The notes: generated from the sequence alone by a model not told the origin. A DNA stretch of 24,266 nt from Rubrobacter sp. (GCA_016781725.1 JADDPU010000375.1:3879-28144), one strand, 5' to 3'; shown: positions 13,729 through 21,503, counted from the first letter of the stretch. Numbers and translations: made by a program.

Positions 13729-14277
13729 GTGCTGCCTGATACCACGACCGGCAGACGCGGCGGGCGGCGCCGCGCGGGGCCACTACTCGCCGCCACGTGC
13801 TCGGCCGCGGCTCTGCTCTTCCTGGCGGTCGTGACGCTGTCCGCGGGGCAGAGGGGCTTCTCGCCGGGCGAGGAGCTGGTCGCCCCGGGGGTCGAGGACG
13901 TCGCCGTGAGCCAGGTGGCCACGACGTCGTACCCGCGATCCGACGTGCTGCGTCTCGACAGAGGACCCGAAGTCGTCTACGTCTACCTGAGGGTCGAGGG
14001 CCTCGCCGCGGACGGGGGGTTGAGGGCCCGCGTGGAGCGGTCGGGCAGGGAGCCGGTGCTGGCCCGGCTCTTCGGAGGCAGTGGGCTCCAGGTGCTCGAC
14101 GAGGAGGAGGACCCTCTCGGCGCGTCGGAGGGCAGGCTCTCCGGCGTGGTGCGGTTCGCGGTTCGGGAGGAGTCCGGGGGACCCTTGCCGGCGGGCGACT
14201 ACACAGTCGAGGTCCTTGCAGGAGACGGGGGCGCTAGCTTCGCGGTGGCCAGAAAATACTTCGTGGTCGAGGCCTAG
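13729..14277 (+). CDS. N-terminally anchored extracytoplasmic protein, unknown function
   Basis: 182 residues, unrecognised. An Arg-rich start (GRRGGRRR) is followed by a hydrophobic segment at about 17-37 and then by a soluble domain with alternating hydrophobic residues typical of a beta-sandwich (VVYVYLRVEGL, GVVRFAVREE, GDYTVEVLAG, ARKYFVVEA). This is the layout of a protein secreted and held by an uncleaved signal anchor. GTG at 13729 was chosen: GGAGAGGGAG lies 8 nt upstream and the CPBP stop codon ends 2 nt before it. Overlap with the CPBP operon and position before a sortase suggest an envelope role. No LPxTG-like sorting signal is visible at its C-terminus, so it is not an obvious sortase substrate. 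Confidence 0.78.
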   Translation: MLPDTTTGRRGGRRRAGPLLAATCSAAALLFLAVVTLSAGQRGFSPGEELVAPGVEDVAVSQVATTSYPRSDVLRLDRGPEVVYVYLRVEGLAADGGLRARVERSGREPVLARLFGGSGLQVLDEEEDPLGASEGRLSGVVRFAVREESGGPLPAGDYTVEVLAGDGGASFAVARKYFVVEA

Positions 14278-14305
14278 CAGCCCTAGTAGCCGTCTGCTTT
14301 TCGGA

Positions 14306-14311
14306 TACAAT
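14306..14311 (+). promoter_or_regulatory. TACAAT -10 box before the sortase
   Basis: GGATACAAT resembles the other promoters of the window. It overlaps the ATG at 14310 and lies 58 nt before a strong AGGGAGGG/ATA site at 14358-14372, matching the promoter-to-start distance of the genes at 2937 and 7408. Confidence 0.45.
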
Positions 14312-15056
14312 GGGTTGCGATCTCTGGCCGCCGGTGCGCGGGGAACGCGGGTCTCGTAGGGAGGGAACGATAACGCGCTTCACCGATAAGATCCTGAACG
14401 TGATGAGCCTGCTCGTGGTCGGGGTGGGCGTCGCGGTGGCCGCCACTTTCTTCGTAGCCTCCCCACCGCCCGATGCCGAGGCCGCCTCCGCCCAGAAGGC
14501 AGAGGCGAAGGCCGCCAGCGAGAAGGCGCGGCAGCCTGAGACCCCTGCAGTTGTCGGGAAGATCGAGAAGCAGGGCGGCGGGCGAGAGGTGATGAGGCCC
14601 ACGAGGAGGGTAGTGCGGGAACCGGAGAGAAAGATGCTCAGGATCACCATCCCCGGGATGGATCAAATCCGCAACTCCAAGGTGCCCTACGCCGCCAGCG
14701 ACGACGAGGGCGCCTTCCGCCGGTACGCGGGCGTCCACGTGCGGGGGACTGGCGACCCGTGGGACCGGGTGGCGAACGTGTACATCGCCGGTCACCGTCT
14801 CGGCTACCCGGCGACGGACAGCTTCCTGGCCTTCTGGGACCTCAACGTGCTCGAGAAGGGCGACAAGATCTTTGTCACCGACGCCGACGGTAAGCGCTAC
14901 GTCTACAGGGTGTTCCGGGAGTTCATAGTGCCGCCGACGAGGGTGTCGGTGACCCGGCCCCTCAAGGGCAGAAACGTCCTCACGCTCCAGACGTGCACCC
15001 TGCCGGACTACTCCAAGCGCCTGATCGTCCAGGCCGAGAAGGTGGTTCCGGCTTGA
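14310..15056 (+). CDS. sortase, class E-like
   Basis: The catalytic domain (about 110-248) has the sortase triad: His162 in IAGHRLGYP, Cys229 in LTLQTC, and Arg237 in YSKRLIVQ. A membrane segment at about 32-50 precedes an Ala/Glu/Lys linker. Sortases cleave a sorting signal and join the protein to the cell wall; the QTCT and GHRLGY context suggests the actinobacterial class E or F group. The start is uncertain. The ATG at 14310 overlaps a likely -10 box, so it would not be in that mRNA. The strongest ribosome site, AGGGAGGG at 14358-14365, is 4 nt before an ATA codon at 14370, in frame. A GTG at 14400 is the next ordinary start. The coordinates give the longest frame. PBP2 follows 29 nt downstream. 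Confidence 0.88.
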   Translation: MGCDLWPPVRGERGSRREGTITRFTDKILNVMSLLVVGVGVAVAATFFVASPPPDAEAASAQKAEAKAASEKARQPETPAVVGKIEKQGGGREVMRPTRRVVREPERKMLRITIPGMDQIRNSKVPYAASDDEGAFRRYAGVHVRGTGDPWDRVANVYIAGHRLGYPATDSFLAFWDLNVLEKGDKIFVTDADGKRYVYRVFREFIVPPTRVSVTRPLKGRNVLTLQTCTLPDYSKRLIVQAEKVVPA

Positions 15057-15085
15057 TCTCGGATACAGAGGGGGGAAGGTAGAGG

Positions 15086-17266
15086 TTGCTCCGGTTACCG
15101 GTGCCCAAGGAGACGCAGAAGGCCCCCGCGAAGAAGCGGGAAGAGACGCCGCCGATGACCAAGGGCAATATGCAGGTGCGGGTGGTCTCACTCGCCGTCT
15201 TGATCGCTCTAGTCTTCCTGGTTTTGGGCGCCCGGCTCTGGTATTTGCAGGTACTCACCGGCGAAGACTACACGCTCGAAGCCCAGGCCACGCACACAAG
15301 CCAGATCAAAATCCCGGCCCAGCGCGGCGTGATCTACGACCGCGACGGCGAGATCCTCGCCAACAACGTCCCCGGCCTGAACGTGACGATAGTCCCCAAC
15401 GAGCTCTACGAAAAGTACGGCGAGCAGCGCTCCAGGGAGAAGGTGAAGGAGCTGGCCGAGGTCGTCGGGGCCGACGCGACGGCGGTCCTGGAACGCTACG
15501 ACGCTGCCTTCGCCGTCGGTGATACGTACAGCCCGCTTCTGGTGAAGGAGGGCGCCGGCCGCGACGCCGTGACGTACGTGAGCGAGCGCACCGAGGAGTT
15601 CCCCGGCGTCAGCGTGAACGAGGACTGGGTCCGCAGCTACCCGGAGGGAGAGCTTGCCTCCCACGTTCTCGGCTACACCGGCGCGGTGACCCAGGAGGAG
15701 CTCGCTCAGAGCGCGTTCAAGGGCCTTCCGAACGACTCGGTGGTCGGGAAGAGCGGGGTGGAGTACTACTACGAAGAGCTGCTGCGCGGCGAGGCCGGCT
15801 GGAACGAGTACGACGTCGACGCCTACGGAAGGATCGTGCCGGAGGGGGCCAGGGTCGACTCGTACGGCCAGTTCGTGGACGAGAACGGCAGGCCAATCGA
15901 GGTGAGCGCGAGCGAGGAGCTGCCGGATCACGTCAAGCCCTCCAGGCCTGGCAACAACCTGACGCTTACCCTGGACCTCGACCTCCAGAGGGTAGTCGAG
16001 AAGGAGCTCGAAGCCGCTATCGGGCGCGCCAGGGAGGCCGGCTACGCGGGCCGGGGCGGCGCCGTGGTCGCTATGGACCCGCGCAACGGCGAGGTGCTAG
16101 CCCTCGCCAGCCGCCCGGACTTCGACCCGCAGCTTTTCGTCGGCGGCATCTCGGGCGCCGACGAGCTGAGAACCTTCGAGTACCTGAACACCGAGGAGGC
16201 CAACTATCCGTTCAACAACCGCGCGATCGTGGGCGGGCAGCCCGGGGCCTCGACCTTCAAGATCTTTACCGGGCTCGCCGGCATGGCGGCAGGCGTCATA
16301 GACGCCTACACCGTCGTCACGGACACCGCCGTCATGGACGAGTATGGGTGCTGGAGTCCGTCGAGCGTCTCGGTCAGCCCGTGCTACAGGAGCTGGCGGC
16401 AGAACAGCCCCAACTACGAGTACCTTGGGGATCACGGCCCCCAGAACTACTCCGAGGCCATAGCGGACTCCAACGACATCTTCTTCTACCAGGTCGCCGA
16501 CTGGATCTGGAACACCACGGCGGATAAGGACTGGCTCCCGCACTACTACGAGCGGTGGGGCTTCGGGAGGCTAACCGGCATCGACATCACGGGCGAGACC
16601 GAAGGCCGGTTGCCCACGGAAGCCGGCGAGAGGGAGCTGTACAGGGCGCTCTACGGCACCGCGAAGGGGGCGTACTGGAGCGTCGGGGATTGGATCAACC
16701 TCTCCATCGGCCAGGGAGACCTGCTCGTCTCCCCGATCCAGATGGCCAGGGCCTACTCGGCCCTCCATAACGGCGGGACGCTCGTCAACCCGCACGTCGG
16801 CAAGGTCGTCAGGGACCAGAGCGGGAAGGTGGTCGAGGAGATCTCCCCCGGGCCCACCCGCCGGGTCGAGACGAACCAGTACCAGATCGACACCGTTATA
16901 CAGGGGCTTCGCGGCGTTACCGCGAAGGGAGGTACCGCCGAGCCGATCTTCGAGGGCTCCGAGCTGCCGACCATCGGTAAGAGCGGCACCGGCGAGTTGC
17001 CGACCGGGGACTTCGTGAACTGGTTTGTCGGCTGGACGGAGAACCAGCAGGAGCCGCTGGTCGTCGTGACCATGATCGAGGGCGGCGGCGCGTTCCAGGA
17101 GGGCTCGGAGATGACCGCGGGCCCCGCCGTTCGGCATATCCTCGAGGCCTACTACGGGGTCGAGCAGTCGCCCGAGGACCCGCACCCGACCGGCACGCAA
17201 CCCATCGACGAGGCGACCGGGCAGACACCTCCGGACGAGACCTCCCCCGTGGTGCCGGAGGAGTAG
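15086..17266 (+). CDS. mrdA: penicillin-binding protein 2 (class B, elongation transpeptidase)
   Basis: 726 residues: a short cytoplasmic tail, a single membrane anchor at about 31-54, a PBP dimerisation/pedestal domain (QRGVIYDRDGEILA near 79-92, SHVLGYTG near 192), and a C-terminal transpeptidase domain. The penicillin-binding motifs are S389-T-F-K, S462-N-D (the SxD form typical of PBP2), and K632-S-G. It cross-links peptidoglycan, normally with a SEDS glycosyltransferase such as RodA, which is not seen in this window. The Pro/Thr/Glu-rich tail of about 40 residues is extra. TTG at 15086 is behind GGGGGAAGG; an ATG at 15155 would remove the first 23 residues but keep the anchor. It lies between sortase and lgt in what looks like one envelope operon. 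Confidence 0.94.
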   Translation: MLRLPVPKETQKAPAKKREETPPMTKGNMQVRVVSLAVLIALVFLVLGARLWYLQVLTGEDYTLEAQATHTSQIKIPAQRGVIYDRDGEILANNVPGLNVTIVPNELYEKYGEQRSREKVKELAEVVGADATAVLERYDAAFAVGDTYSPLLVKEGAGRDAVTYVSERTEEFPGVSVNEDWVRSYPEGELASHVLGYTGAVTQEELAQSAFKGLPNDSVVGKSGVEYYYEELLRGEAGWNEYDVDAYGRIVPEGARVDSYGQFVDENGRPIEVSASEELPDHVKPSRPGNNLTLTLDLDLQRVVEKELEAAIGRAREAGYAGRGGAVVAMDPRNGEVLALASRPDFDPQLFVGGISGADELRTFEYLNTEEANYPFNNRAIVGGQPGASTFKIFTGLAGMAAGVIDAYTVVTDTAVMDEYGCWSPSSVSVSPCYRSWRQNSPNYEYLGDHGPQNYSEAIADSNDIFFYQVADWIWNTTADKDWLPHYYERWGFGRLTGIDITGETEGRLPTEAGERELYRALYGTAKGAYWSVGDWINLSIGQGDLLVSPIQMARAYSALHNGGTLVNPHVGKVVRDQSGKVVEEISPGPTRRVETNQYQIDTVIQGLRGVTAKGGTAEPIFEGSELPTIGKSGTGELPTGDFVNWFVGWTENQQEPLVVVTMIEGGGAFQEGSEMTAGPAVRHILEAYYGVEQSPEDPHPTGTQPIDEATGQTPPDETSPVVPEE

Positions 17267-17281
17267 GCGACGGGCTCCCAC

Positions 17282-18112
17282 TTGCCGCTCTACCTCGTCA
17301 CCCTGCCGAGCCCACCCTCGCCGGTGATGTTCGAGGCCGGACCGTTCGCCCTGCGCTACTACGGCCTGTGCATAGCGCTCGGCATAATCGTCGCCACCTG
17401 GCTGACAGGTAGGGAGCTCGAGCGCAAGGGCTACGACAGGACCCTGGCCCTCGACTCGCTCTTCTTTATAGTGCCCCCCGGCTTTATCGGGGCGCGCGCC
17501 TACCACGTGATCACCGACTACGACCTCTACGCCGAAGATCCCTTCCCCGGCGTCTTCGCGGTCTGGAACGGGGGCCTCGGGATCTACGGTGGCGTCATAG
17601 GCGGGTTTTTGGGGCTCTTGATCTTCGCCCGCCTTCGAAACATCAGCCCGCTCGCCTTCGCCGACGCGACAGCCCCGGGCCTCGTCCTCGCCCAGGCAGT
17701 GGGCCGCTGGGGTAACTACTTTAACCAGGAGCTCTTCGGCCGCCCCTCGGATCTCCCCTGGGCCATCCGGATAGACCCGGAGAACCGGCCTGTCGAGTTC
17801 GCCGACGCCGAGTCCTTCCACCCGACCTTCCTCTACGAGTCGCTCTGGAACGTGCTGGTCTGCCTGGTCCTCCTCTGGGTAGCCCGCCGCTTCGCCGAAC
17901 GCCTCAAGGACGGCGACCTCTTCCTCCTCTACGTGAGCCTCTACTCCGTCGGTCGCTTCGTCGTCGAGACCCTCCGCGTGGACCCAGCCTTCATCATCGG
18001 AGGGACCATCCGCGGCAACCTCTTCGTCAGCAGCCTCCTGGCTTTGGGCTTCGCCATGATCCTGCTCCTCCGTCACTCCAGTGCTCCCCGCAAACGCCCC
18101 GAATCCGACTGA
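17282..18112 (+). CDS. lgt: prolipoprotein diacylglyceryl transferase
   Basis: 276 residues, a seven-helix membrane enzyme that moves diacylglycerol from phosphatidylglycerol to the lipobox cysteine of prolipoproteins. Family signatures are ALRYYGLCIALG near 22-33, GGLGIYGGVIGG, the Lgt signature GRWGNYFNQELFG near 141-153, and HPTFLYESLWN near 180-190. C-terminal VGRFVVETLRVDP is also typical. TTG at 17282 lacks a good Shine-Dalgarno and lies 15 nt after the PBP2 stop, so translation may be coupled; an ATG at 17327 would remove the first 15 residues. It is the last gene of the envelope block. A zinc-responsive promoter starts right after it. Confidence 0.96.
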   Translation: MPLYLVTLPSPPSPVMFEAGPFALRYYGLCIALGIIVATWLTGRELERKGYDRTLALDSLFFIVPPGFIGARAYHVITDYDLYAEDPFPGVFAVWNGGLGIYGGVIGGFLGLLIFARLRNISPLAFADATAPGLVLAQAVGRWGNYFNQELFGRPSDLPWAIRIDPENRPVEFADAESFHPTFLYESLWNVLVCLVLLWVARRFAERLKDGDLFLLYVSLYSVGRFVVETLRVDPAFIIGGTIRGNLFVSSLLALGFAMILLLRHSSAPRKRPESD

Positions 18113-18119
18113 ACCCGCC

Positions 18120-18148
18120 TTGACCCTTCCCTCCAACCCTGATAACCT
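18120..18148 (+). promoter_or_regulatory. promoter of the zur-ZIP operon
   Basis: TTGACC (18120-18125) and TAACCT (18143-18148) are separated by exactly 17 nt. This is the best sigma-70-type -35/-10 pair in the window. RNA would begin around 18155, just before the palindrome at 18161. Confidence 0.6.
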
Positions 18149-18160
18149 GCGCGCCGTAAC

Positions 18161-18175
18161 TGAAAAAAAATTTCA
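18161..18175 (+). promoter_or_regulatory. Zur/Fur-box-like operator
   Basis: TGAAAAAAAATTTCA contains the inverted repeat TGAAA-N5-TTTCA and agrees at 12 of 15 positions with the actinobacterial Zur consensus TGAAAATCATTTTCA. It is the most AT-rich stretch of the region and sits between the promoter and the regulator start, as expected for autoregulation. Assignment to the neighbouring regulator is inferred. Confidence 0.65.
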
Positions 18176-18191
18176 ATAAGGTAGAGGCTCG

Positions 18192-18584
18192 ATGGAGTTG
18201 GAGGGGATAATCGGGAAGATCCGGGGTCGTGGGTATAAGGCGACGCCGCAGCGGGTGGCGGTATTGGAGGCGATCTCGGCTGAGCAGCACCAGAGCCTCG
18301 AGGGCATCCGGTCGCGCTGTCCCGGGGTCGGGATGGTGACGGTATACAGGACGCTTGACCTCCTCTCGGGGCTCGGGCTCGTCCGCAGGCTCGACCTCGG
18401 CGACGGCCCGCGCTACGAGCTGGCCGAGGATCACCACCACCACCTCATCTGCGAGGACTGCGGCAGCGTCGCCGAGTTCGAGCAATGCCCGCTGGACCCG
18501 CGACAGTTGCCCGAGGTCGGCGGCGACTTCGAGGTGCGGGCCCACAGCTTGGAGGTCTACGGGAGATGCTCGGCTTGCAGGTAG
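18192..18584 (+). CDS. zur: Fur-family metalloregulator, probably Zur
   Basis: 130 residues. Winged-helix DNA-binding half at about 1-75 (GYKATPQRVAVLEAI and VTVYRTLDLL are Fur-family signatures) and a metal-binding dimerisation half. The structural zinc site is complete: C87-x2-C90 and C126-x2-C129. The HHHH run at 81-84 and His118 supply regulatory metal ligands. It is a zinc sensor rather than an iron or peroxide sensor by context: it is followed 7 nt later by a ZIP zinc transporter gene and preceded by a Zur-box-like palindrome. Excess zinc should make it repress both genes. ATG at 18192 follows GGTAGAGG with good spacing. Confidence 0.88.
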   Translation: MELEGIIGKIRGRGYKATPQRVAVLEAISAEQHQSLEGIRSRCPGVGMVTVYRTLDLLSGLGLVRRLDLGDGPRYELAEDHHHHLICEDCGSVAEFEQCPLDPRQLPEVGGDFEVRAHSLEVYGRCSACR

Positions 18585-18591
18585 GGGGCCG

Positions 18592-19314
18592 GTGAACGCC
18601 GTTCTCATGGCCGCGGTCGCCGCGCTCGGCTTTGCCGGGGCCAGCTTGTTGGCGTTACTCGGTGGGGAGCTCGGGGCCAGGGGCCGGTCGTACTCGGCGG
18701 CGTTCGCGGCCGGGATCTTGCTCGCGCTTGCCTTCGTGGATCTCTTCCCCGAGGGGCTCGAGCTCGCTGAACGGACGGCTGTTGCGGGGTTCGTCGGGGG
18801 GTTCGCCTTTATGTTTTTGACGGAGGCGTTCACGCGGGCCCACATGGGCCACCCGCCGGAGGATCGCGTCCTCAAGGACGCACTCGGGCCGTTCGTCCTC
18901 GGGCTCGCGGTCCACAACTTGGCCGACGGGTTCGTTCTCGGCGTCGGCGCGCGGGCGGCTGAGGTCACCTCCTGGCTCGTCGGTCTCGGGGTCCTGGTCC
19001 ATCAAATACCGGTCGGGGTCTCGCTCGCCGTGGTCTTGTTGGCCGCGAGGGCGACCCGCCCCCGGGTGGTGCGCACGACGGTCTCGCTCGGGCTCGCTAT
19101 CCCGCTCGCTGCTGCGCTGACGGTCGCCCTGCCGGTACCGGGCGACGGAACGCTTGGCCTCTTGACCGGGGTCGCGGGGGGTGTCCTCGCCTACGTCGGC
19201 GCCGCCCACCTGCTACCGGAGGCCAGGGCCGAGCACGCCAGCCGGGGCATCGGCGTCTTCTTTGCGGCGACGCTCGTCCTCACAGCCGCCGCGCTCCTTG
19301 CCCTTCACGGTTGA
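18592..19314 (+). CDS. ZIP-family metal transporter
   Basis: 240 residues with about eight membrane segments. The two ZIP metal-site motifs are present: HNLADG at 108-113 (helix 4) and HQIPVG at 137-142 (helix 5). The usual helix-5 motif is HEIPxG; here Gln138 replaces Glu, which changes one bridging ligand and may alter metal choice or affinity. The loop between helices 3 and 4 has only two His (HMGH), so the usual His-rich loop is short. It should bring zinc or another divalent metal into the cell. GTG at 18592 lies 7 nt after the regulator stop, with AGGGGG overlapping that stop, so the pair is an operon. Confidence 0.88.
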   Translation: MNAVLMAAVAALGFAGASLLALLGGELGARGRSYSAAFAAGILLALAFVDLFPEGLELAERTAVAGFVGGFAFMFLTEAFTRAHMGHPPEDRVLKDALGPFVLGLAVHNLADGFVLGVGARAAEVTSWLVGLGVLVHQIPVGVSLAVVLLAARATRPRVVRTTVSLGLAIPLAAALTVALPVPGDGTLGLLTGVAGGVLAYVGAAHLLPEARAEHASRGIGVFFAATLVLTAAALLALHG

Positions 19315-19363
19315 TACGCCGCGAGGGTGAAGCGGGGCAGGTCAGACGGCCGGCCGGTATGGC

Positions 19364-20056
19364 TCAGGCGAAGTAGAGCATCCAGAGCGCCAGCAGCGCG
19401 AGCTCGAGCCCGAGCACTATGGCGGTCGGGGCCGCGGCGCGCGACCCCTTGCGGGAGTACACGGAGGTGGCGCTCAGGTAGCCGAAGACGAGCCCGCCTA
19501 CCAGGCCGCCAACATGGGCCGTGTTGCTGATGTTGGGGACGGCTACCCCGATATAGATGTTCAGGGCGGTCAGGATGAGGAGCTGCCGGATCAGGGGGTT
19601 CTGCCACGAGAAGGTGCCCCGGCGGATCGTGTACCCGAAGATGCCTCCGAGCAGGCCGAAGATGGCGCCCGAGGCGCCCACGGCCGGACCCCAGTCTCCG
19701 AAGTAGAGGTAGGCGATCCCGCCGGCCAGCCCGCTGAGCAGGTAGAGCGCGGCGAAGCGCCACCGGCCGAACGTCTCCTCGACGAACGAGCCCAGAAAGT
19801 AGAGCGAGAGCATGTTCAGCGCCAGGTGGACGAACCCCGAGTGCAAGAAGATGCTCGTCGGGAGCAACCACACCGCTCCCCCCGCGACGGCGTCGGGCAG
19901 CAGGGCGCCCTGCGCCAGCACCTTCTGAGGCTGGGTGACGAGGCCGAAGTTGATCGGGACCCCGTAGCTCTCTCCCGCGACGGCGACGGCGAGGTACACA
20001 GCAACACAGGCCCCTATGAGGCCGAACGTCACGGGCAGGCGGGAGACGTCGTTCAA
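19364..20056 (-). CDS. rhomboid-family intramembrane serine protease
   Basis: 230 residues and about six or seven membrane helices. The catalytic dyad is Ser129 in GASGAIFG and His181 in NTAHVGGLVGG. HLALN (77-81), which stabilises the oxyanion, is also present. The family cleaves membrane proteins within their helices. The TTG at 20056 is the only reasonable start and has no Shine-Dalgarno; the preceding 36 nt after the neighbour's stop are Pro-coding without start codons. It follows the 20093-20536 gene on the same strand, probably in one transcript from the TATAAT at 20576-20581. Substrate unknown. Confidence 0.9.
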   Translation of the reverse strand: MNDVSRLPVTFGLIGACVAVYLAVAVAGESYGVPINFGLVTQPQKVLAQGALLPDAVAGGAVWLLPTSIFLHSGFVHLALNMLSLYFLGSFVEETFGRWRFAALYLLSGLAGGIAYLYFGDWGPAVGASGAIFGLLGGIFGYTIRRGTFSWQNPLIRQLLILTALNIYIGVAVPNISNTAHVGGLVGGLVFGYLSATSVYSRKGSRAAAPTAIVLGLELALLALWMLYFA

Positions 20057-20092
20057 AGCGGGCTGCCTGGGGCGCCGGAGCCCGGGGCGGGT

Positions 20093-20536
20093 CTAGCGGC
20101 GGGGGATCTCACGCACCGCGTCCCCGACCTGAACCTTCGAGAGGTCCGCAAGCGGCCCGCCGAGCATGGACTCGAGGTCGGGGTCGCTCCCCGAGCCCGT
20201 GCCGAAGCCTTGGATGCGTACATCGTCGCCGAACATCTGGCCGAAGATGCGTTGCAGGTTCTCCTGCATCTCCCCGATGTTCACGGCCCCGAACGGCGAC
20301 GCGGTATTCTGCAGGAGGCGGGCGACGGCGAGGCGGTCCTTCACCTCCGTTACCTCTGCCTGCGCCTTGACGTCCTCGACGGTGCCTAGAGTCTCCCCAG
20401 TGTCCGGGTCCCAGACCTCCTCGCCCTCGGGGGCGAAGACCTCGAAGAGCATGCCCCGGCGGACGCCCTCCCGCCGGCCCCGGTTGATGACGATCTCGCT
20501 TCCCAGTATCTTCGCTACCTTGCCTTCGACCGCCAT
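20093..20536 (-). CDS. conserved hypothetical protein, FlgT_C/beta-barrel-like
   Basis: 147 residues, soluble, no signal peptide. The N-terminal 75 residues read like a small beta-barrel repeat seen at the ends of several assembly proteins: a KILGSEIVINRG strand pair, GVRRGMLFEVF, a DPDTGETLGTVE turn and VEDVKAQAEVTEV. The following half is Gln/Gly-rich with MQENLQRIFGQMFG, then LSKVQVGDAVRE returns to strand-like sequence. ATG at 20536 was chosen: a GAGAGGGAG lies about 10 nt upstream, a perfect TATAAT lies 40 nt upstream, and the longer frame from 20647 would run back through that promoter and over the nfo start. It probably heads an operon with rhomboid. Function unknown. Confidence 0.75.
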   Translation of the reverse strand: MAVEGKVAKILGSEIVINRGRREGVRRGMLFEVFAPEGEEVWDPDTGETLGTVEDVKAQAEVTEVKDRLAVARLLQNTASPFGAVNIGEMQENLQRIFGQMFGDDVRIQGFGTGSGSDPDLESMLGGPLADLSKVQVGDAVREIPRR

Positions 20537-20575
20537 GCGGTACGCTCCCTCTCTTCGTAGTAATGTTCCCGGGAG

Positions 20576-20581
20576 ATTATA
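20576..20581 (-). promoter_or_regulatory. TATAAT -10 box of the 20093-20536 gene
   Basis: On the - strand GGGATATAATCTC carries a perfect TATAAT, 40 nt before the ATG at 20536. No -35 match is seen; a GAGGG arm of a palindrome abuts it instead, hinting at activator or repressor control. Confidence 0.6.
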
Positions 20582-20582
20582 T

Positions 20583-20597
20583 CCCTCACAACGAGGG
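20583..20597. promoter_or_regulatory. palindrome between divergent promoters
   Basis: CCCTC-ACAAC-GAGGG is a perfect 5-5-5 inverted repeat, 1 nt from the minus-strand TATAAT and 14 nt from the plus-strand TAGAAT of nfo. Position and symmetry suit a dimeric regulator of both genes; the regulator is unknown. Confidence 0.4.
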
Positions 20598-20611
20598 TCG
20601 CCGCGGATCGG

Positions 20612-20617
20612 TAGAAT
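20612..20617 (+). promoter_or_regulatory. TAGAAT -10 box of nfo (leaderless)
   Basis: GGTAGAAT ends 7 nt before the nfo ATG at 20625, and no Shine-Dalgarno fits between them. The usual -10-to-start distance would put the first RNA base at or next to the A of ATG. Confidence 0.6.
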
Positions 20618-20624
20618 CCGCGCC

Positions 20625-21503
20625 ATGTCAGTACGGACCAACAGCATCGGACGTCACCTCCCGACCTCGGGCGGCCTCGGCAAGACCCTGAAGCTGGCCA
20701 GGGAGCTCGGGTGCGAGACCGCCCAGATCTTCGTCTCCAACCCTCAAGGGTGGGCCGTCCCAGCCTCGCGTCCCGACGGCGCCTCGTTCGCGCGGGAGAG
20801 CCGCGAGGCCGGCGTCGCCCCCGTCGTGGCCCACGCGAAGTACCTCATCAACCTCGCCTCTGTAGACGACGAGAAACGCTGGCGCTCGGTCGAGGCCCTG
20901 GCCCGCGAGCTCGTCGCGGCCGGCGCCGTCGGGGCGGAGCTGGTCGTAGTGCACGCCGGCAGCCACGGGGGCGACGGGGAGGAGAGGGGCATGGCCCGGC
21001 TCGTCGAGGGGCTGGAGCGGGCGAGAGAGCAGGCCGCGAAGCTCGCCGGAGATCCCGGGCGGGTGGCGGAGCCCGTGGTCGAGAACTCGGTCGGCGCGGG
21101 CACCCAGCTCTGCTCGACGTTCGAAGCCCTCGGGGAGGTCGTCCGGCGCGCGGGCGCGCGGGTCTGCGTGGACACGGCGCACGCCTTCGTCGCGGGGTAC
21201 GACTTCTCGGAGGAGGATGGCGGCCGGGCCGTCGCGGGCGAGCTCGTGGCCGCCGTCGGCGGCGCGGTCGCCGTCGTGCACCTCAACGACGCGAAGAACG
21301 AGCTGGGTAGCCACCGCGACGGGCACCGCAAGGTGGGGGAGGGCATGATCCCGTTGGAGGCTTTGCCCGGCTTTTTCGAGGGTTTACCCGGGGTCCCCGT
21401 GGTCATGGAGACGCCTTTCAAGGGCGACGAGGCCGACGCCGAAGAGGTGCGAAGGGTAAAGGAGTTGGTCGGCGGGTTGCGCAAAGCGCCGGATCGAAGA
21501 TAG
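20625..21503 (+). CDS. nfo: endonuclease IV (AP endonuclease)
   Basis: 292 residues; a TIM-barrel enzyme with three zincs that cuts 5' to abasic sites in base-excision repair. Zinc ligands sit in conserved blocks: AQIFVSNPQGW near 33-43, VVAHAKYLINLAS, VVHAGSH, VVENSVGAG, VDTAHAFVAGYD, HLNDAKNELGSHRDGH and METPFKGD. Length is standard. The ATG at 20625 lies 7 nt after TAGAAT, so the mRNA is expected to be leaderless. The stop codon TAG (21501-21503) forms the first three bases of the -10 box of the next gene. It is divergent from the 20093-20536 gene across a palindrome. Confidence 0.96.
   Translation: MSVRTNSIGRHLPTSGGLGKTLKLARELGCETAQIFVSNPQGWAVPASRPDGASFARESREAGVAPVVAHAKYLINLASVDDEKRWRSVEALARELVAAGAVGAELVVVHAGSHGGDGEERGMARLVEGLERAREQAAKLAGDPGRVAEPVVENSVGAGTQLCSTFEALGEVVRRAGARVCVDTAHAFVAGYDFSEEDGGRAVAGELVAAVGGAVAVVHLNDAKNELGSHRDGHRKVGEGMIPLEALPGFFEGLPGVPVVMETPFKGDEADAEEVRRVKELVGGLRKAPDRR

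Noticed and set aside
16571..18136. 521-codon open frame antisense to PBP2 and lgt
   Set aside because: Spans two confident genes on the other strand, has no ribosome site and no recognisable motif.
20537..20647. N-terminal extension of the 20093-20536 gene
   Set aside because: It would read through a perfect TATAAT and overlap the nfo start; the ATG at 20536 has its own ribosome site.
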